From: Castanea sativa
Lineage: Eukaryota > Streptophyta > Magnoliopsida > Fagales > Fagaceae
Direction of reading: 5' to 3'
Length of the DNA stretch: 64,000 bases
Assembly: GCF_040712315.1 (NCBI RefSeq)
Contig: NC_134019.1
Location: 39,461,873 to 39,525,872 of the forward strand
The translations under genes were made by a program, and so were the position numbers. Below the pieces are notes generated by a model. That model did no database searches and had not been told where the DNA came from. It worked only from the letters and a program-made list of their open reading frames with translations. Below are positions 21,493 to 32,350 of this stretch, piece by piece. The first letter of the stretch is position 1. Every line of letters starts with the position of its first letter.

Positions 21493-22241
21493 TGTGGGGG
21501 GCAAAAAGATCCTGATGGGAATGTGGGCCTTTTGGGCCGTGTTAAGGAAGGCCGACCTGCTCCTGGGTTTAGAATTTGTTAGTACTATGGGTCGGCCCAT
21601 ACGCCGAGGATCCGAGGATCCAGCCGAGGGTGAACTTACCCTCGGATGAACACCGAAGAACTCGGGATTTCATAGTAAAGATTAGAGGATGACATGGTTA
21701 AGGCCAATGGTTAAAAGGGGTGAACCCTAGAACGCCCCAGAAGCACTGGTGTTGAAGAAGTGTCAAAGATAAAGGCTGCTACCTCCACATTAAAGACCCT
21801 GCACCTACCACCCTGGCCGCATTTATGGGGAAGTGACACCTGAACAGTGGAAGAGAAACTTCTGGTTACTATTCAAAGGCACTGAGAAAAGAAATATCTA
21901 GGCTAAGGGGGAGGTGAGGCAACACGTGTACAAAGTATTCAAAAGAGTAGTATTTAAAGAGCAATTTAAGACAGAAAAATGGGACGGACTTTTTGTAACC
22001 TAAAAAGAAAAGAAACAAGGAGAGAGATAATATAAGAACAACTCTTGGCTTATGTCCGAGGATGCTGATTTACTATACTCCTTGTTGTTTTCGAGCATTT
22101 GCAATATTTAGTTTGTCATTTAAACCTCACACGCTTCTAACCTGGGTTTCAAGCCCACACTCTACAAATTCATATTGTTTAAGGCTCATTGGGCCTGAGC
22201 CCATAACTGTTCTTGGGATCAGGTGCAATTGTGCGCTTATA
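21493..22241 (+). repeat. 3' LTR of the Tat element
   Basis: Gap-free partner of 10887-11635 with 12 substitutions. The last dinucleotide is TA instead of CA. Several differences lie at CG or CCG sites, as expected from deamination of methylated cytosine. Confidence 0.95.
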
Positions 22242-22578
22242 ATACCCATATATAATTAATTAATGAAAATAAATGCATTTACCCCATTAATTCTTTGTTT
22301 AATTACATTTACAGTGCACATAATTAGGCTACTACGCTGTTATTTCTAACCTTCCCCCCACATACACTCATTACACGTCATTACAAAAGTTTGAAAATAT
22401 AAATTTTTAAGATTAATAAATTATAGTTATAAACATAGTACTTTAGTAAAGCCATAAAAAATATCATCATAAATATAAGGATACAATGATTTTTTACACT
22501 TTTATTGTTGTTGTTATTATTATTATTATTATTATTATGTTTTTGGTTTCCACTGTTGTCCAAGAAACTAATTATTCT

Positions 22579-22597
22579 TTTCTAAAAAAAGAAAAAA
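22579..22597 (+). mobile_element. Poly(A) micro-insertion with 17-bp direct repeats
   Basis: About 19 bases (TTTTCT then an A-rich run) lie between 22562-22578 and 22598-22614, direct repeats identical at 16 of 17 positions. Confidence 0.5.
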
Positions 22598-22975
22598 AAG
22601 AAACTAAATATTCTATCTTTAATCTTAAAAAAAAAAAAAAACTAAAGATGAAGTAGAATATCATACTCCAAATAATATTTTTCTATAAAAAGTATCATAC
22701 TCTAAAGTTTTGATGAAGTGGAAGGCTAAATGAAGATAATTCTTTTTTCTCCTCTCACATTCATAGTGGAATCCACTCATTAAATTCATGGCGGGGTTCA
22801 CTATGAATGTGAAACTATGAATGTGAAAGGATATAGCACCATTTCACTATGCTTTGAAAGTAGCTAAAATTTTTCCTATGCATAAGGTTCAAGTTATACT
22901 AAATATTTATGTATAACAAAAGTTATACTAGATAAAATTTAAGTAATTTTACACCTCTTAATTTTATTTTATAGG

Positions 22976-22994
22976 TTTCTCAAAAAAAAAAAAG
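22976..22994 (+). mobile_element. Poly(A) micro-insertion with 12-bp direct repeats
   Basis: TTTCTC followed by 12 A and a G, between perfect copies of TTATTTTATAGG (22964-22975 and 22995-23006). Confidence 0.55.
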
Positions 22995-23442
22995 TTATTT
23001 TATAGGATACGAATTTAGAAAAACCTACCATCGGATTATATATATTTTTTCTTTCACCCTCCAAATATCAAGATTTTTAAGATGAATTGAGATCAATAAC
23101 TATTTCTTCTATAGAATATTTTAATTTCAATTACTTTTTAAAATTAAAATTATATATAAAAGATGAGTTTATGCATCGAATAGTAAACAAAATTTGATTC
23201 ACACAAAATGTGGCATGTATCCTAAGAACCAAGAGAACACGTAATCTAACTTGCAAATTTTATTATATCAACTTCATAAAAGTTATTAGGTAATGTAGTA
23301 TTACTTATAGTTATAAGAAAGAATGTCAAATTCCAAATAAATTGTGTTTTTGTTTTGATAATAAGTATTTCAAATAAATCTTTTTAAAATAAATAATCAA
23401 TACACCATCTCTAAATATACAATGCATAGAAAGAAATTTATT

Positions 23443-23610
23443 ATTATTATTATTATTTTTATACAATATAGAATTTCTATTTTAACTTAATCTAAGTGTA
23501 TATGCGTATGAAGCTCCCTTCTGGAGACTTGAACCTCGGCTCTTGCCCCTAACACCCCCACAAGCATTTATACTTGTAGAGTGACCACTGCACCAAGGGT
23601 GTGCGGGGTA
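23443..23610 (-). mobile_element. tRNA-derived SINE with perfect target duplication
   Basis: A 168-bp element on the minus strand. An A box TGGTGCAGTGG lies at 23585-23595 and a B box GGTTCAAGTCT at 23525-23535, spaced as in a polymerase III promoter. The 3' end is an (AAT)n-like tail. It is flanked by a perfect 13-bp duplication AAAGAAATTTATT (23430-23442 and 23611-23623). A second, older copy lies at about 48540-48690. Confidence 0.85.
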
Positions 23611-26478
23611 AAAGAAATTTATTTACCCTGATTAACATGTGACAAATAATTAATACATTGAAATAAATGAATATTTTTAATTAGGTTGAAGACTAAATTA
23701 AAATTTTCTTTTTTTTATATATAGAGAGTTTCAACTTATGACGTCTACTTCTGATAATTGTACTCTTTATTATCAGACCAAGACACTAATCGATTTTTGG
23801 TATAGGCAGGTATTGGACTCAAAATCTTTTATTCAACAATTAGAGACTTTCTCAATTTAACTAATTGTAACTCACAAATTAAAATAATTATCTTTAACAA
23901 TTGAGCCTGAGATTCCTACTTTTATATATATATATATATATTAGTGGTAGACCTGTGCTTTGCATGGGTATTATATATTTGTAAATTTATAATTAAATAT
24001 TATACAAAGACTATTTTAACGTTTAAGTATTAGGACTAGGAGTAACACCAAAATTCCTCTTAATGTCATAAATGTGGCATTCTTTTAATGCTTCGTAAAT
24101 GTATATTTAAATGTTGCAAGTATTTTACTGCCGTATATAACCATGATTTAAGCAATCAATCAGTAATTCAAAAAAAAAAACACACTAATTAAATTGATAT
24201 TTAAAAATATATCATATTATTGCATGTATATCTAACATGTTCTTCTAAGAAATAAAAACCATATAAAGATCAATGAATTCACTATTTTTTAGATTGTAAA
24301 CGTCCCACAATCTTGTGACTCGTACTTTAATCTCCAATCTTCTTTATCAACTTTGAGCTCACGAAATAGGTTACATCTAACTTTCATTTATTCCATGTTG
24401 GTAGAACATTCAATTAAAATATTGATAATGATTTGTTCAAAGAAGAAAATAACTTCACAAAGGAAACTAAGTTTGGAAAAATACTGATATGAAATCATTT
24501 AAAGGAAAGGGGCAGGAAAAAACACTTGTAAGATTGAGATTACTTTTGTTGCAAATCAAATCGATCATGTAATTTGCTAATATATAGGCTTTGACGTGCA
24601 ACTATTATTTATAAATGAAAATTAATAATAATAAAAAGTCATGGTCTTATTCTAGGTCTAATTTTCTTAAAGATTTGAAATTGATGACAAGTGTTTTCAA
24701 ACAATGATTTGATTTAACATTTAGTACTTTTATTCCTCTTCGTTAGTTATCACTTGCAATTAATACCAAAGTAAATGAACAATTGGAAAACAAAATTTTG
24801 ACATAAGATAAAAATTTTCATTTTATGCTCCGTACATATTTCAAAGTTCATTGTCTTTTTTTATTTTTTATTTTGAGAATGCACATTCTTGTTTTTCTAA
24901 TGAGTCTCAGTCTCTCAGACTCTCAATTACTATACATATATGTACACACGTAAATTTGAGTGTCAAATGTAGTTTTTGTCCCATCTAAAATCAAACCTTA
25001 AAAATACCTCCAAATATAATATATATACTCTTTACAATTATTTTATTTAACAATTCAACTCAACTTTGACAATTGTTGGTCTTTATAATTTTATTAAGAA
25101 AATCTTTGTTGTATTAACATTTGTTTTTTACTTCATTCAATCACTACCCTGTCTCATGTCCCTTATCTAATTTGTTTTATTTATTTTAGAATCACTCCCT
25201 GTATAATTGTTTGATTATGAACATTTTGCTAACCACTTATTGACTAACTGGCCCACACCCCAATCCTCACTTAACAAATAACAATTAAAAGCATATTCAA
25301 ATTTAGCCACTTCACTCATTGTCACCAATTTGGTCAAAAGTATAAATTAATTGTAACTTTATTAGCAAGAATAAATTGTTAAGTGGATCATATTCAAGGT
25401 GTTTAAATTTTTATTTTAGGGGGTCAAAAAAAATTGTATCTCTTTTTTTGTTTTGGCCAACTTAAGGGTTCATTTGAACCCTTGAACTAAAGCTCGTGTC
25501 ACCTCTTACAAGCTGTTAATAGTAGGTAAATAAGGGATATTAGTAGTAGAATAAGATGAAAACTAGTAATAACTTATTATCTTGACTTAATTTGTTGTGA
25601 ATTTGTTGTAAAACTATTGTGTCAATAACACTACTTTATAGCGTATAATAATATATGGTGACCCATCTAGAGGTGCTTGGCCATATCAGTTTCACAAATT
25701 AATTTAAAATCAAACTAAACTTAATTCAGATTTTTTTTTAATTTCATTTTTTGTGCATTAGTATTCAGTTTCTGGAATTATCATTAGTTGGTTTGCATCT
25801 ACTTTAAATATGAACTGTAAGCTTTTTGTCAATTTTATGTCTGGAGTGTCAAGAATTATTTACACAATTTAAAATTAAAGTTTGTCGAGTTTATATGCAT
25901 TAATTTATCTATTGTTAAAATTATGTAACCAGCATTTACGTACACTTGCTCAAATATTTTGAAAAAATATTTCTCTATCTTTTATTCGTCATATTGAAAT
26001 TTTATGTTTTGATGTCATCAAATGCAATTTAGCCGTACCAAATGAAATTGACATAAGACCCTTTGTTTTTCCTTGAGGCGACTTTTTTGTTCATAATTTT
26101 GGGATCAAAAAGTTTCTACTTTCTACATTCACAAGTTCCAAATAAAGATTGATATTAGAGGGGGAAAAAAACATGCATACACATTTATATGTTTTCCTTT
26201 TGAACCTTCTAAAAAAATGTTTTCATTTAGAACTAGCAAAATTTAATATTATAAAGTTATTTTTTATTTTTTCTTTTAAATTCTTTTATATTAATTAATT
26301 GTGTTTGTTTATTATAGTCTATTAAATGTACCCTAAATATGTTTTATGCAAGTATCACACCTTCCGCTACTCTTCTTTTATGTCAAATTAATTTGAAAAA
26401 CGAAAAGAAAAATTTCTTCAAATTAAAATATTTCCAAAAAAGAAAATTTAATAAAGTAGTACTAGATATTACTTGTAC

Positions 26479-26522
26479 CTGATCTCCAAGATATTGCCAT
26501 CTTTTCAAGCAATTCACAACTC
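26479..26522 (-). pseudogene. NLR1 exon 1, displaced 3' end
   Basis: On the minus strand this reads C-E-L-L-E-K-M-A-I-S-W-R-S then the donor GTACAAG. It matches LELLEKIVLSRRK at the end of NLR2 exon 1. It is cut off from the rest of exon 1 by the LINE; about 20 bases of the original exon are missing at the junction. Confidence 0.8.
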
Positions 26523-27053
26523 TTTTCTTTTTTTTTTTGATGGGAAATCTGCAAATTCAATTACTGAGAAAAAGAAAGAACAACAGGGAGCTACAACAGG
26601 GGATAAGGAGACTTAAAAACATTCCTGCCTGAGCAGACTTTGAATACATGGAAGATTTATCCCTTTCCAAATCTGAGATTCCCCACTAGCTCTAGCCAAC
26701 TGAGCAAGCTCATGAGCTGCCATATTGGACTCCCTTTTCAAGTGCTGAATTTTCCAAGAGCGAAAGTCAGAAAGAGCAGAAAGAACTCCCTGAAGAATAT
26801 GACCGATATTGCCATTTAGCTCCTTCTTTTGGACAGCTTGCACTATAGATAAAGCGTCTGACTCCACTATGATGTCCGTGAGGTTTAACTCCTGAGCCAA
26901 GAGCACTCCACATTCCAAAGCAATTGCTTCAACTTCTTCCACTGTGTACTGCGCAGGGAGAACCTTGCTAATGGCAGCTATGACCGAACCATCAGAGCTC
27001 CTTATGAGTGCCCCAATACTCGAGAGTCTATGGTCTTGATACTTAGACACGGC
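26523..27053 (-). mobile_element. 5'-truncated LINE 3' end (RNase H domain) inside NLR1 exon 1
   Basis: The minus strand encodes the RNase H-like C-terminus of a plant LINE (frame 26613-27050: IGALIRSSDGSVIAA, EVEAIALECG, IVESDALSIVQAV, NMAAHELAQLA). A short 3' UTR ending CCCATC and a run of A follow (T run at 26528-26538 on the plus strand). The element is strongly 5'-truncated. It interrupts the NB-ARC coding exon of NLR1 in the same orientation but another frame. No target duplication is visible; instead about 20 bases of NLR sequence are lost relative to NLR2. Confidence 0.85.
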
Positions 27054-28054
27054 AGTTTATAAATACCTCTTCCTCTAGGATCCGCTTTCGAAGCCACGTC
27101 ACTATTACGAGAGGTAAGCAATATCTTACTTTTAGTACGTTTCATTGGGAAGACTTGGCATAAAATGTTCCAATCCTCAATTTTCCAAATATCATCTAGA
27201 ACAACCAAACACTCTTGCTTTTGCTGAAGTTCAAGAAGTTTCCTGATAAGATCTCCATCACTCCACTTTTTAATTTCTTCGTTTTGAGATTTTTCCTTTT
27301 GATCGTTTTGAGATTTTTCCTTTGGAAGAAGGTTAATCATAATTTCTTCCCAAACAGGTCTTTTTTGACATTGTTGTGAGATACATACCCAAGCGCAGTA
27401 GTTGAAGCGCTCCTTGACTCTGGGGTCGTTATAAACCATTCTGGCAAGAGTGGTCTTTCCCAGACCACCCATACCACATATTGAAGCAACTCTAGTGCCT
27501 TCCTCTTCTTTCAGCAAAATCTCCACCAATTTATCTAGATGTTCGTTGAACCCAACAGGGTCATCTTCAGGATAAGAATATGTTTTTCTTTGCTCTGGTT
27601 GTGGCTCATTCAAAGAAGTCGACCCACCAGCTTGAATGGTTAATTCTCTTATTATGCCATATTCTTGAAAACTCTGTTTCAAATTAGAAATTCTCGTCTT
27701 GATAGCATCAATCTTTGACCGAACCTGATGCACCGTAATTACTTCATCCAAGATGCAAGCACACCTCTTTAGGACCTTTTGTATGCCTCTTCCCTTTCTG
27801 GATGCAACTGTGAGGGCATAAGTCGCAATGACATCTTCTGCATCATAAGCAAGATCTTTCATTTCTGCAACGCCATTCTTTATAAACGCTGATTCATTCT
27901 GCTTCGCATCTGCATCTTTTAAAAAGAATTGCATCCGTATAAGCTCTGTTTGTAACTCATGAGCTTTGTCACTCACATCGATCAAGTATATTGCTTCTTG
28001 TAGGAGCAAGTCACTAAGCCTTGTCACCACACCGGACACAACAGACACAGCCAT
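27054..28054 (-). pseudogene. NLR1 exon 1: CC domain and first half of NB-ARC
   Basis: Starts at ATG 28054 (MAVSVVSGVV). Residues 1 to about 130 form an Rx-type coiled-coil domain with the EDVID-region variant DLAYDAEDVIATY. NB-ARC follows with P-loop GMGGLGKTT (194-202), kinase-2 CLVVLDDIW (282-290) and RNBS-B KILLTSR (310-316). NLR homology stops near residue 334; the frame then reads about 16 codons of LINE and ends at 27002. The product would be a CC plus partial NB protein lacking GLPL, MHD and LRR. A repeated KEKSQN (245-250 and 253-258) lies in the nucleotide-binding region and is absent from NLR2. I infer a disabled gene, though a truncated transcript could be made. Confidence 0.88.
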
Positions 28055-28200
28055 TCCTCTTCACCAGAAAGAAGATGAATAGGGACTTTGGATGTTACTT
28101 CAGACTTTGCAAGAATTTACGCTCTCTTTGTATGAATTCAGTCAAGTCTGCTGGAGCACTCCCACTTCTTATATGATAAAGAGCAATTAATTATGTTATG
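28055..28200 (-). promoter_or_regulatory. NLR1 5' UTR and proximal promoter
   Basis: About 120 bases upstream of the ATG are similar to the same region of NLR2, after which similarity fades. A TATA-like CATATAAG occurs on the minus strand near 28168-28175. Functional assignment is tentative. Confidence 0.3.
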
Positions 28201-29260
28201 ACAAAATAAATATATTTCTTCTGAGTCTTTTCTTTAAACGAGCTATGTTTAACACTTCTCGCTTGAGCATCTCTGCTTTTGTCTTCTATACATTTCTGAT
28301 CTTGTTTGTTTAATGGTTGTGATACCTTGGATGCTCCATTATCACGCATCCCTTTTCTTTTGCGTGTGTCCTTGGATGATGAATAAATTAAAGAACGTAT
28401 ATCTAATTCTGCAATCTTTCTTTTCTTTAAACGAGCTATCTATAATCCGATTCCATTTTTTCCCCCATCGAAAGCAATGCTCACCAAAGGAAACTATTCT
28501 CTTTCCTTTAATTTATTGTTATATATTCTTTGCTTCTGCTTGTAATAGAAAAAAAACGAGGCAAAGAACTAAAGAAGAATCAGAATCTTACATCTCAAAA
28601 GCCTGTTTGGATATTAAAAATTAAAATCAAACTATATTAGTGTACCGGCCCAACGGGCTCTAGGCCCACTGTACTTTTGAGTTTTTTATCATAAGAATTC
28701 ACAATTTCAATAGACAATTCAAAATAATAACCAATATATATATAATCCACCTATTGAATCAGTAATATTTATTTCAAAATTAATTAAAGAAACCTCCCTT
28801 TCTTTTTCAAAAGCAAACCCAATATTTTATGATAAAAAAAAAAAAAGTAAACCTGATAAAACTCTTAAACAAAAGATACGTTAACCATGAAGCTTTTAGC
28901 TATGCATTTGAATACCAATTTAATCGGCTATGACTTGGTCAGTTTGTATTCAACTCCAATTCCTTATCTGCAAAGGATGTTACTGAACCAAATTTGACTT
29001 TTATATATATATAGATTATCATTATTATTATTTTTAAAGAAAATTATTTTTTAAAAACAATATCAACCGTCAAGGTCCAAACTTAATAAAGAGTGAAACT
29101 CTATCTCTCTAAAAAGTCCAACTAAAACTCAAACATTGGTAATTTATCTCCAAATTTGTGAGGTTATTTATGAACACTATAAAAGTAATGCAAGCCCAAT
29201 TTTATTTTTAAAACCGAGTAGAGGTATAAGCTCTTATTCTGTTGTTTTCTTCTCCTCTAC

Positions 29261-29327
<67 letters not shown>

Positions 29328-30468
29328 GGTTTTCATGTATTTTGTAAAAAATGATTTTTGTACATGAACCACCAAACCCTATGCTTGTAATTTTTTTTTC
29401 ATCATTTAAAGTTTAGACCAGTTAAAATTTAAAACTTATTACTTTATGGGTTCATGTACTTTTTTCTTTTTCTTATATTTCTCTTTTGAATATTCATATA
29501 TTTTTTTAATTGTTTCAATAACTTATTCTTCAATTATATATCTTTTTTGGCATTTTGGAATTTTTAACAAATGAATTTGTATTAGTTTTTGCAATATTTG
29601 AACATGTTTAGCAGATTTCAATGAATATACCATGTATTATTCTTTTGAAGGTAGTCAATTTTTTTTAATTTTTTTTTTATAATTCTCTATTATGTAATTA
29701 TATACATTTTGTTTTATTTCAAAAATTTATAGGAAGTAAATCTTATGATTCTTTAACATTTTTTGGCCTTTCAAAAGTTTAACATCTTTATTCTTTTGAT
29801 GATAACACTACTTTTTCTTATATTTCTTTATTGTGTAGTCACGTGTATGTGTGTGTATTATCTATAATTTGTAGGCTCTGAATCTTTTGATTCATTTTAA
29901 TAGTTATAGCTATGGATTATTCTTTTGAATGTAACATATCTTTCTCTTATATTTCTCTATTGTTAGTTCTATATATTTTGTTTTGTTTTAATAATTTCTA
30001 AGGAGTAAATCATCTGATTCTTTAATATTTTTTGGTTTTTCAAAAGTTTTAATATTTGAAATTTTGAGGGTTTTTTTTTTCTTTTTCTTTAGTATCATGC
30101 AATGGTATAGTTTCTTAATTAATTTAAGATTTTATAAAATTATTTTAGTATACCTCACAAATAGGTAGCTTTCAGTGCATAGCACGAGTTAGCAACTAGT
30201 TATTATTATTCTTGTTTCCCACTTTATTGTTGAATGTTAAATAAGGTTAAGAATTCACAATTTCAACAGACAATTCAAAATAATAATGATTATTATTATT
30301 ATTCTTGCTTCCACTTTATTGTTGATTGTTAAATAAGGTTAAGAATGTGTATTCCTCATTCTTTGGCCTTGTTTCTTATACATCAATGTTTTGTCTAGGA
30401 AAGAAATTTTTTTTTTTTTTCATTTTGTTTTAAATGTAGTAGTACTAGAATCAAAGTAGTAGTAGTAA
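28201..30468. other. Intergenic AT-rich DNA
   Basis: No gene is seen. The stretch near 28300-28440 recurs at 33300-33425 (shared words such as GTGTCCTTGGATGATGAATA). Part of 30240-30470 recurs at 33520-33760, and a short phrase of it at 28690-28730. It includes a long (TA)n run (29265-29325). Confidence 0.5.
29265..29325. repeat. (TA)n microsatellite
   Basis: About 60 bases of uninterrupted TA alternation. Open frames reading through it are artefacts. Confidence 0.95.
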
Positions 30469-30473
30469 GAGTT

Positions 30474-31037
30474 TGTTGAGGTCTAAAATTTATATAGAAA
30501 GCGTGATAAAAGGCCCAAGGAGATGGTACATTGGGCCAATTCGTGGGAAATAAAAGAATTGGAAAAGAAGAGAAAGATTGGGGCCACAAAAGAAAGAGGG
30601 ACGATGGACTTAAGGCCCAAAAAAGGGTGAGGAGTCCATAGGAAAAGAGAGAAGGGAAAGAAAAGAATTTAGCACGCCAAGACCAGAGAGAGAAAAGGAG
30701 TTGGGGAAGGACGCCAGGGGGGCTGCCTGGGACCTCTGGATGTACAGCACGACTAAAGGAGTATTAAGACAGTTCAAAATGTACCAGGAACAAGAAACAA
30801 ATGGGCCTTTTCTCGAAATGACTAGCAATACAGCACAAGCCCTAAGGATTTGGAAAACAACGGCTCAGGGGGAGGAAGTTAGTGCCTCGGGAAGTCTCAC
30901 CCTGTGCACCACTTGGTCTTTAAACAATCCGTTTAGCTGCGGTAGACCAAACCCAATCCCTTCAAACTACAATTAGGGAGTCCGGGGTCCTCATTTAAAC
31001 TTGGGCCTAGGCACTGTTCGAAAAAAGCACTCCCACA
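30474..31037 (+). mobile_element. Candidate solo LTR
   Basis: A 564-bp block starting TGTTGAGG and ending CCCACA. It is flanked by GAGTT (30469-30473) and GAGAT (31038-31042), a target duplication with one mismatch. It is more GC-rich than its surroundings. The paralogous segment at about 33700-33790 lacks it, which supports insertion. An open frame inside it has no recognisable domain. Confidence 0.55.
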
Positions 31038-31079
31038 GAGATAAAGGTTTTTGTTTTGTGTTAGGAAAACATATGTTTA

Positions 31080-31668
31080 GACAATGTGCTGAGATTATTT
31101 TCAGCTGAATTTAGAGTAATAAATGAAAGACAATAGCTGTTTCATTGAACATCAATCCATAGCCCATTTTGATCTTTTATTAATATTTTGCTTCAAGTTT
31201 TACCATATGGTAGAATGATTGAGTGAATACTCTCTACTCTATGTATGTACAAGACTCAAATTTATATACTAAAAGTTAATTGCATTTTATTAGAGTACTA
31301 GCATCAAGCATGTTAAATGCTAAATTTTTAAAATTTAACACATCAAACATAAAAAATCACCTTCATGAACTAAAGTGATGTTCTAATAATTAAAGTGTAC
31401 TATGAGATGTTCTATAAATATTTGTGCATTTTTTTTTTCAAACTTTCTCTCTCTTCTGTGACAATTGGAAATTATGCAAGCTTTCTCTCTTCTACTACCA
31501 CTAGGGTGTAGCCTTATACATATGCAGGAGTACAATTAAAAATAATCACAATTATACAATTCAAATCAAATTAAACATTTTTTTTAGAAGACGTTTAAAT
31601 TATACATGATATTAGCTTACACTTTTTTAAACCATATATGTTTAAAATATGTAATGGTTTCTCATATT

Positions 31669-31699
<31 letters not shown>

Positions 31700-32350
31700 A
31701 ATTTAATTGGTTTTAGACTCTTTGATTTTTGTACCTAATAAATTCACTTGCCATAAAAATTAAAAATTTAGATGGACACATGGCGAAAAATTAGATTTCA
31801 ATTGAAATTCAATTTTGCATCTAATTGAATTTGAACCCTTCGATTTTTACACTCAATAATTCACTTGGCACAAAATTAAAAATAAAATGGGTCATGTGGT
31901 GCAAAATTGACAATCCAATTAAAATCTAATTAGATTTTCTCTAAGATTTGACTATATATATTGGGAACAAAAAAAGTAAGAATAAAATAAGAATTAAAAT
32001 GAATAAAGATATAATATTTAAATAAAATGGTAAAATAATAGAAGATATGATATAAGGTGTATTAAAAAGTGATTTGTTAAAATAAATAAAGTAACTGTTT
32101 AATGTGTTAAAATAGCATAGTACACCTGATTCTAATGCTCTCAAAATTCTCTAAATAAAATTGTTTTTCTCATTGATCAAAAAAACAAAAAGCATAATTA
32201 CAGTCTGTGATGCTCTGTTAATACAGTGTAACGGACTGCTAATTACTTGAAACAAACTCATAAATCATCAGTTATAACCAATCCAGATAAACCACGTGTC
32301 TAAAGTAATCCTTATGCTAACAGAAGCATGTGACAAACACGTGACTGACT
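31080..32350. repeat. Paralogous flank segment with one AT-rich dimer repeat
   Basis: The stretches 31080-31220 and 32190-32345 parallel 33810-33960 and 34015-34220. In between is a copy of the AT-rich dispersed repeat (about 31500-31970). I see no gene. The unoccupied site ACACGTGACTGACTTAAG at 32338-32355 corresponds to the micro-insertion site at 34150-34215. Confidence 0.5.

Larger units (their letters stand above)
10887..22241 (+). mobile_element. Full-length Tat-lineage Ty3/Gypsy LTR retrotransposon
   Basis: An 11,355-bp element. Its 749-bp LTRs begin TGTGGGG; the 5' LTR ends in CA and the 3' LTR in TA. It is flanked by a perfect 5-bp target duplication ATACC (10882-10886 and 22242-22246). 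The order is LTR, primer-binding site, gag, protease, RT, RNase H, second RNase H, integrase, 151-bp tandem repeats, antisense spliced gene, polypurine tract, LTR. The second, archaeal-type RNase H domain before integrase is diagnostic of the Tat group. It sits in the large NLR1 intron, opposite to the NLR strand. The LTRs differ at 12 of 749 positions with no indels (10 transitions), so the insertion is young. Coding lesions suggest this copy cannot act autonomously. Confidence 0.95.
22242..26478 (-). other. NLR1 intron, 5' part
   Basis: AT-rich intron with no gene. It holds a (TTA)n tract (about 22506-22538), two poly(A) micro-insertions (22562-22614 and 22964-23006) and a tRNA-derived SINE (23443-23610). 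Stretches at about 25760-26030 resemble the NLR2 intron at about 40775-41610, so part of the intron predates the NLR duplication. The donor AG|GTACAAG lies at 26478. Confidence 0.65.

Noticed and set aside
29136..29354. Open frame through the (TA)n repeat
   Set aside because: It encodes mostly Ile-Tyr alternation from the microsatellite.
30395..30425. T-run insertion relative to the paralog at about 33700
   Set aside because: No flanking direct repeat is visible, so slippage or a simple indel is equally likely.
30701..30976. A 91-residue plus frame in the GC-richer block
   Set aside because: It lies within a candidate solo LTR and has no recognisable domain.
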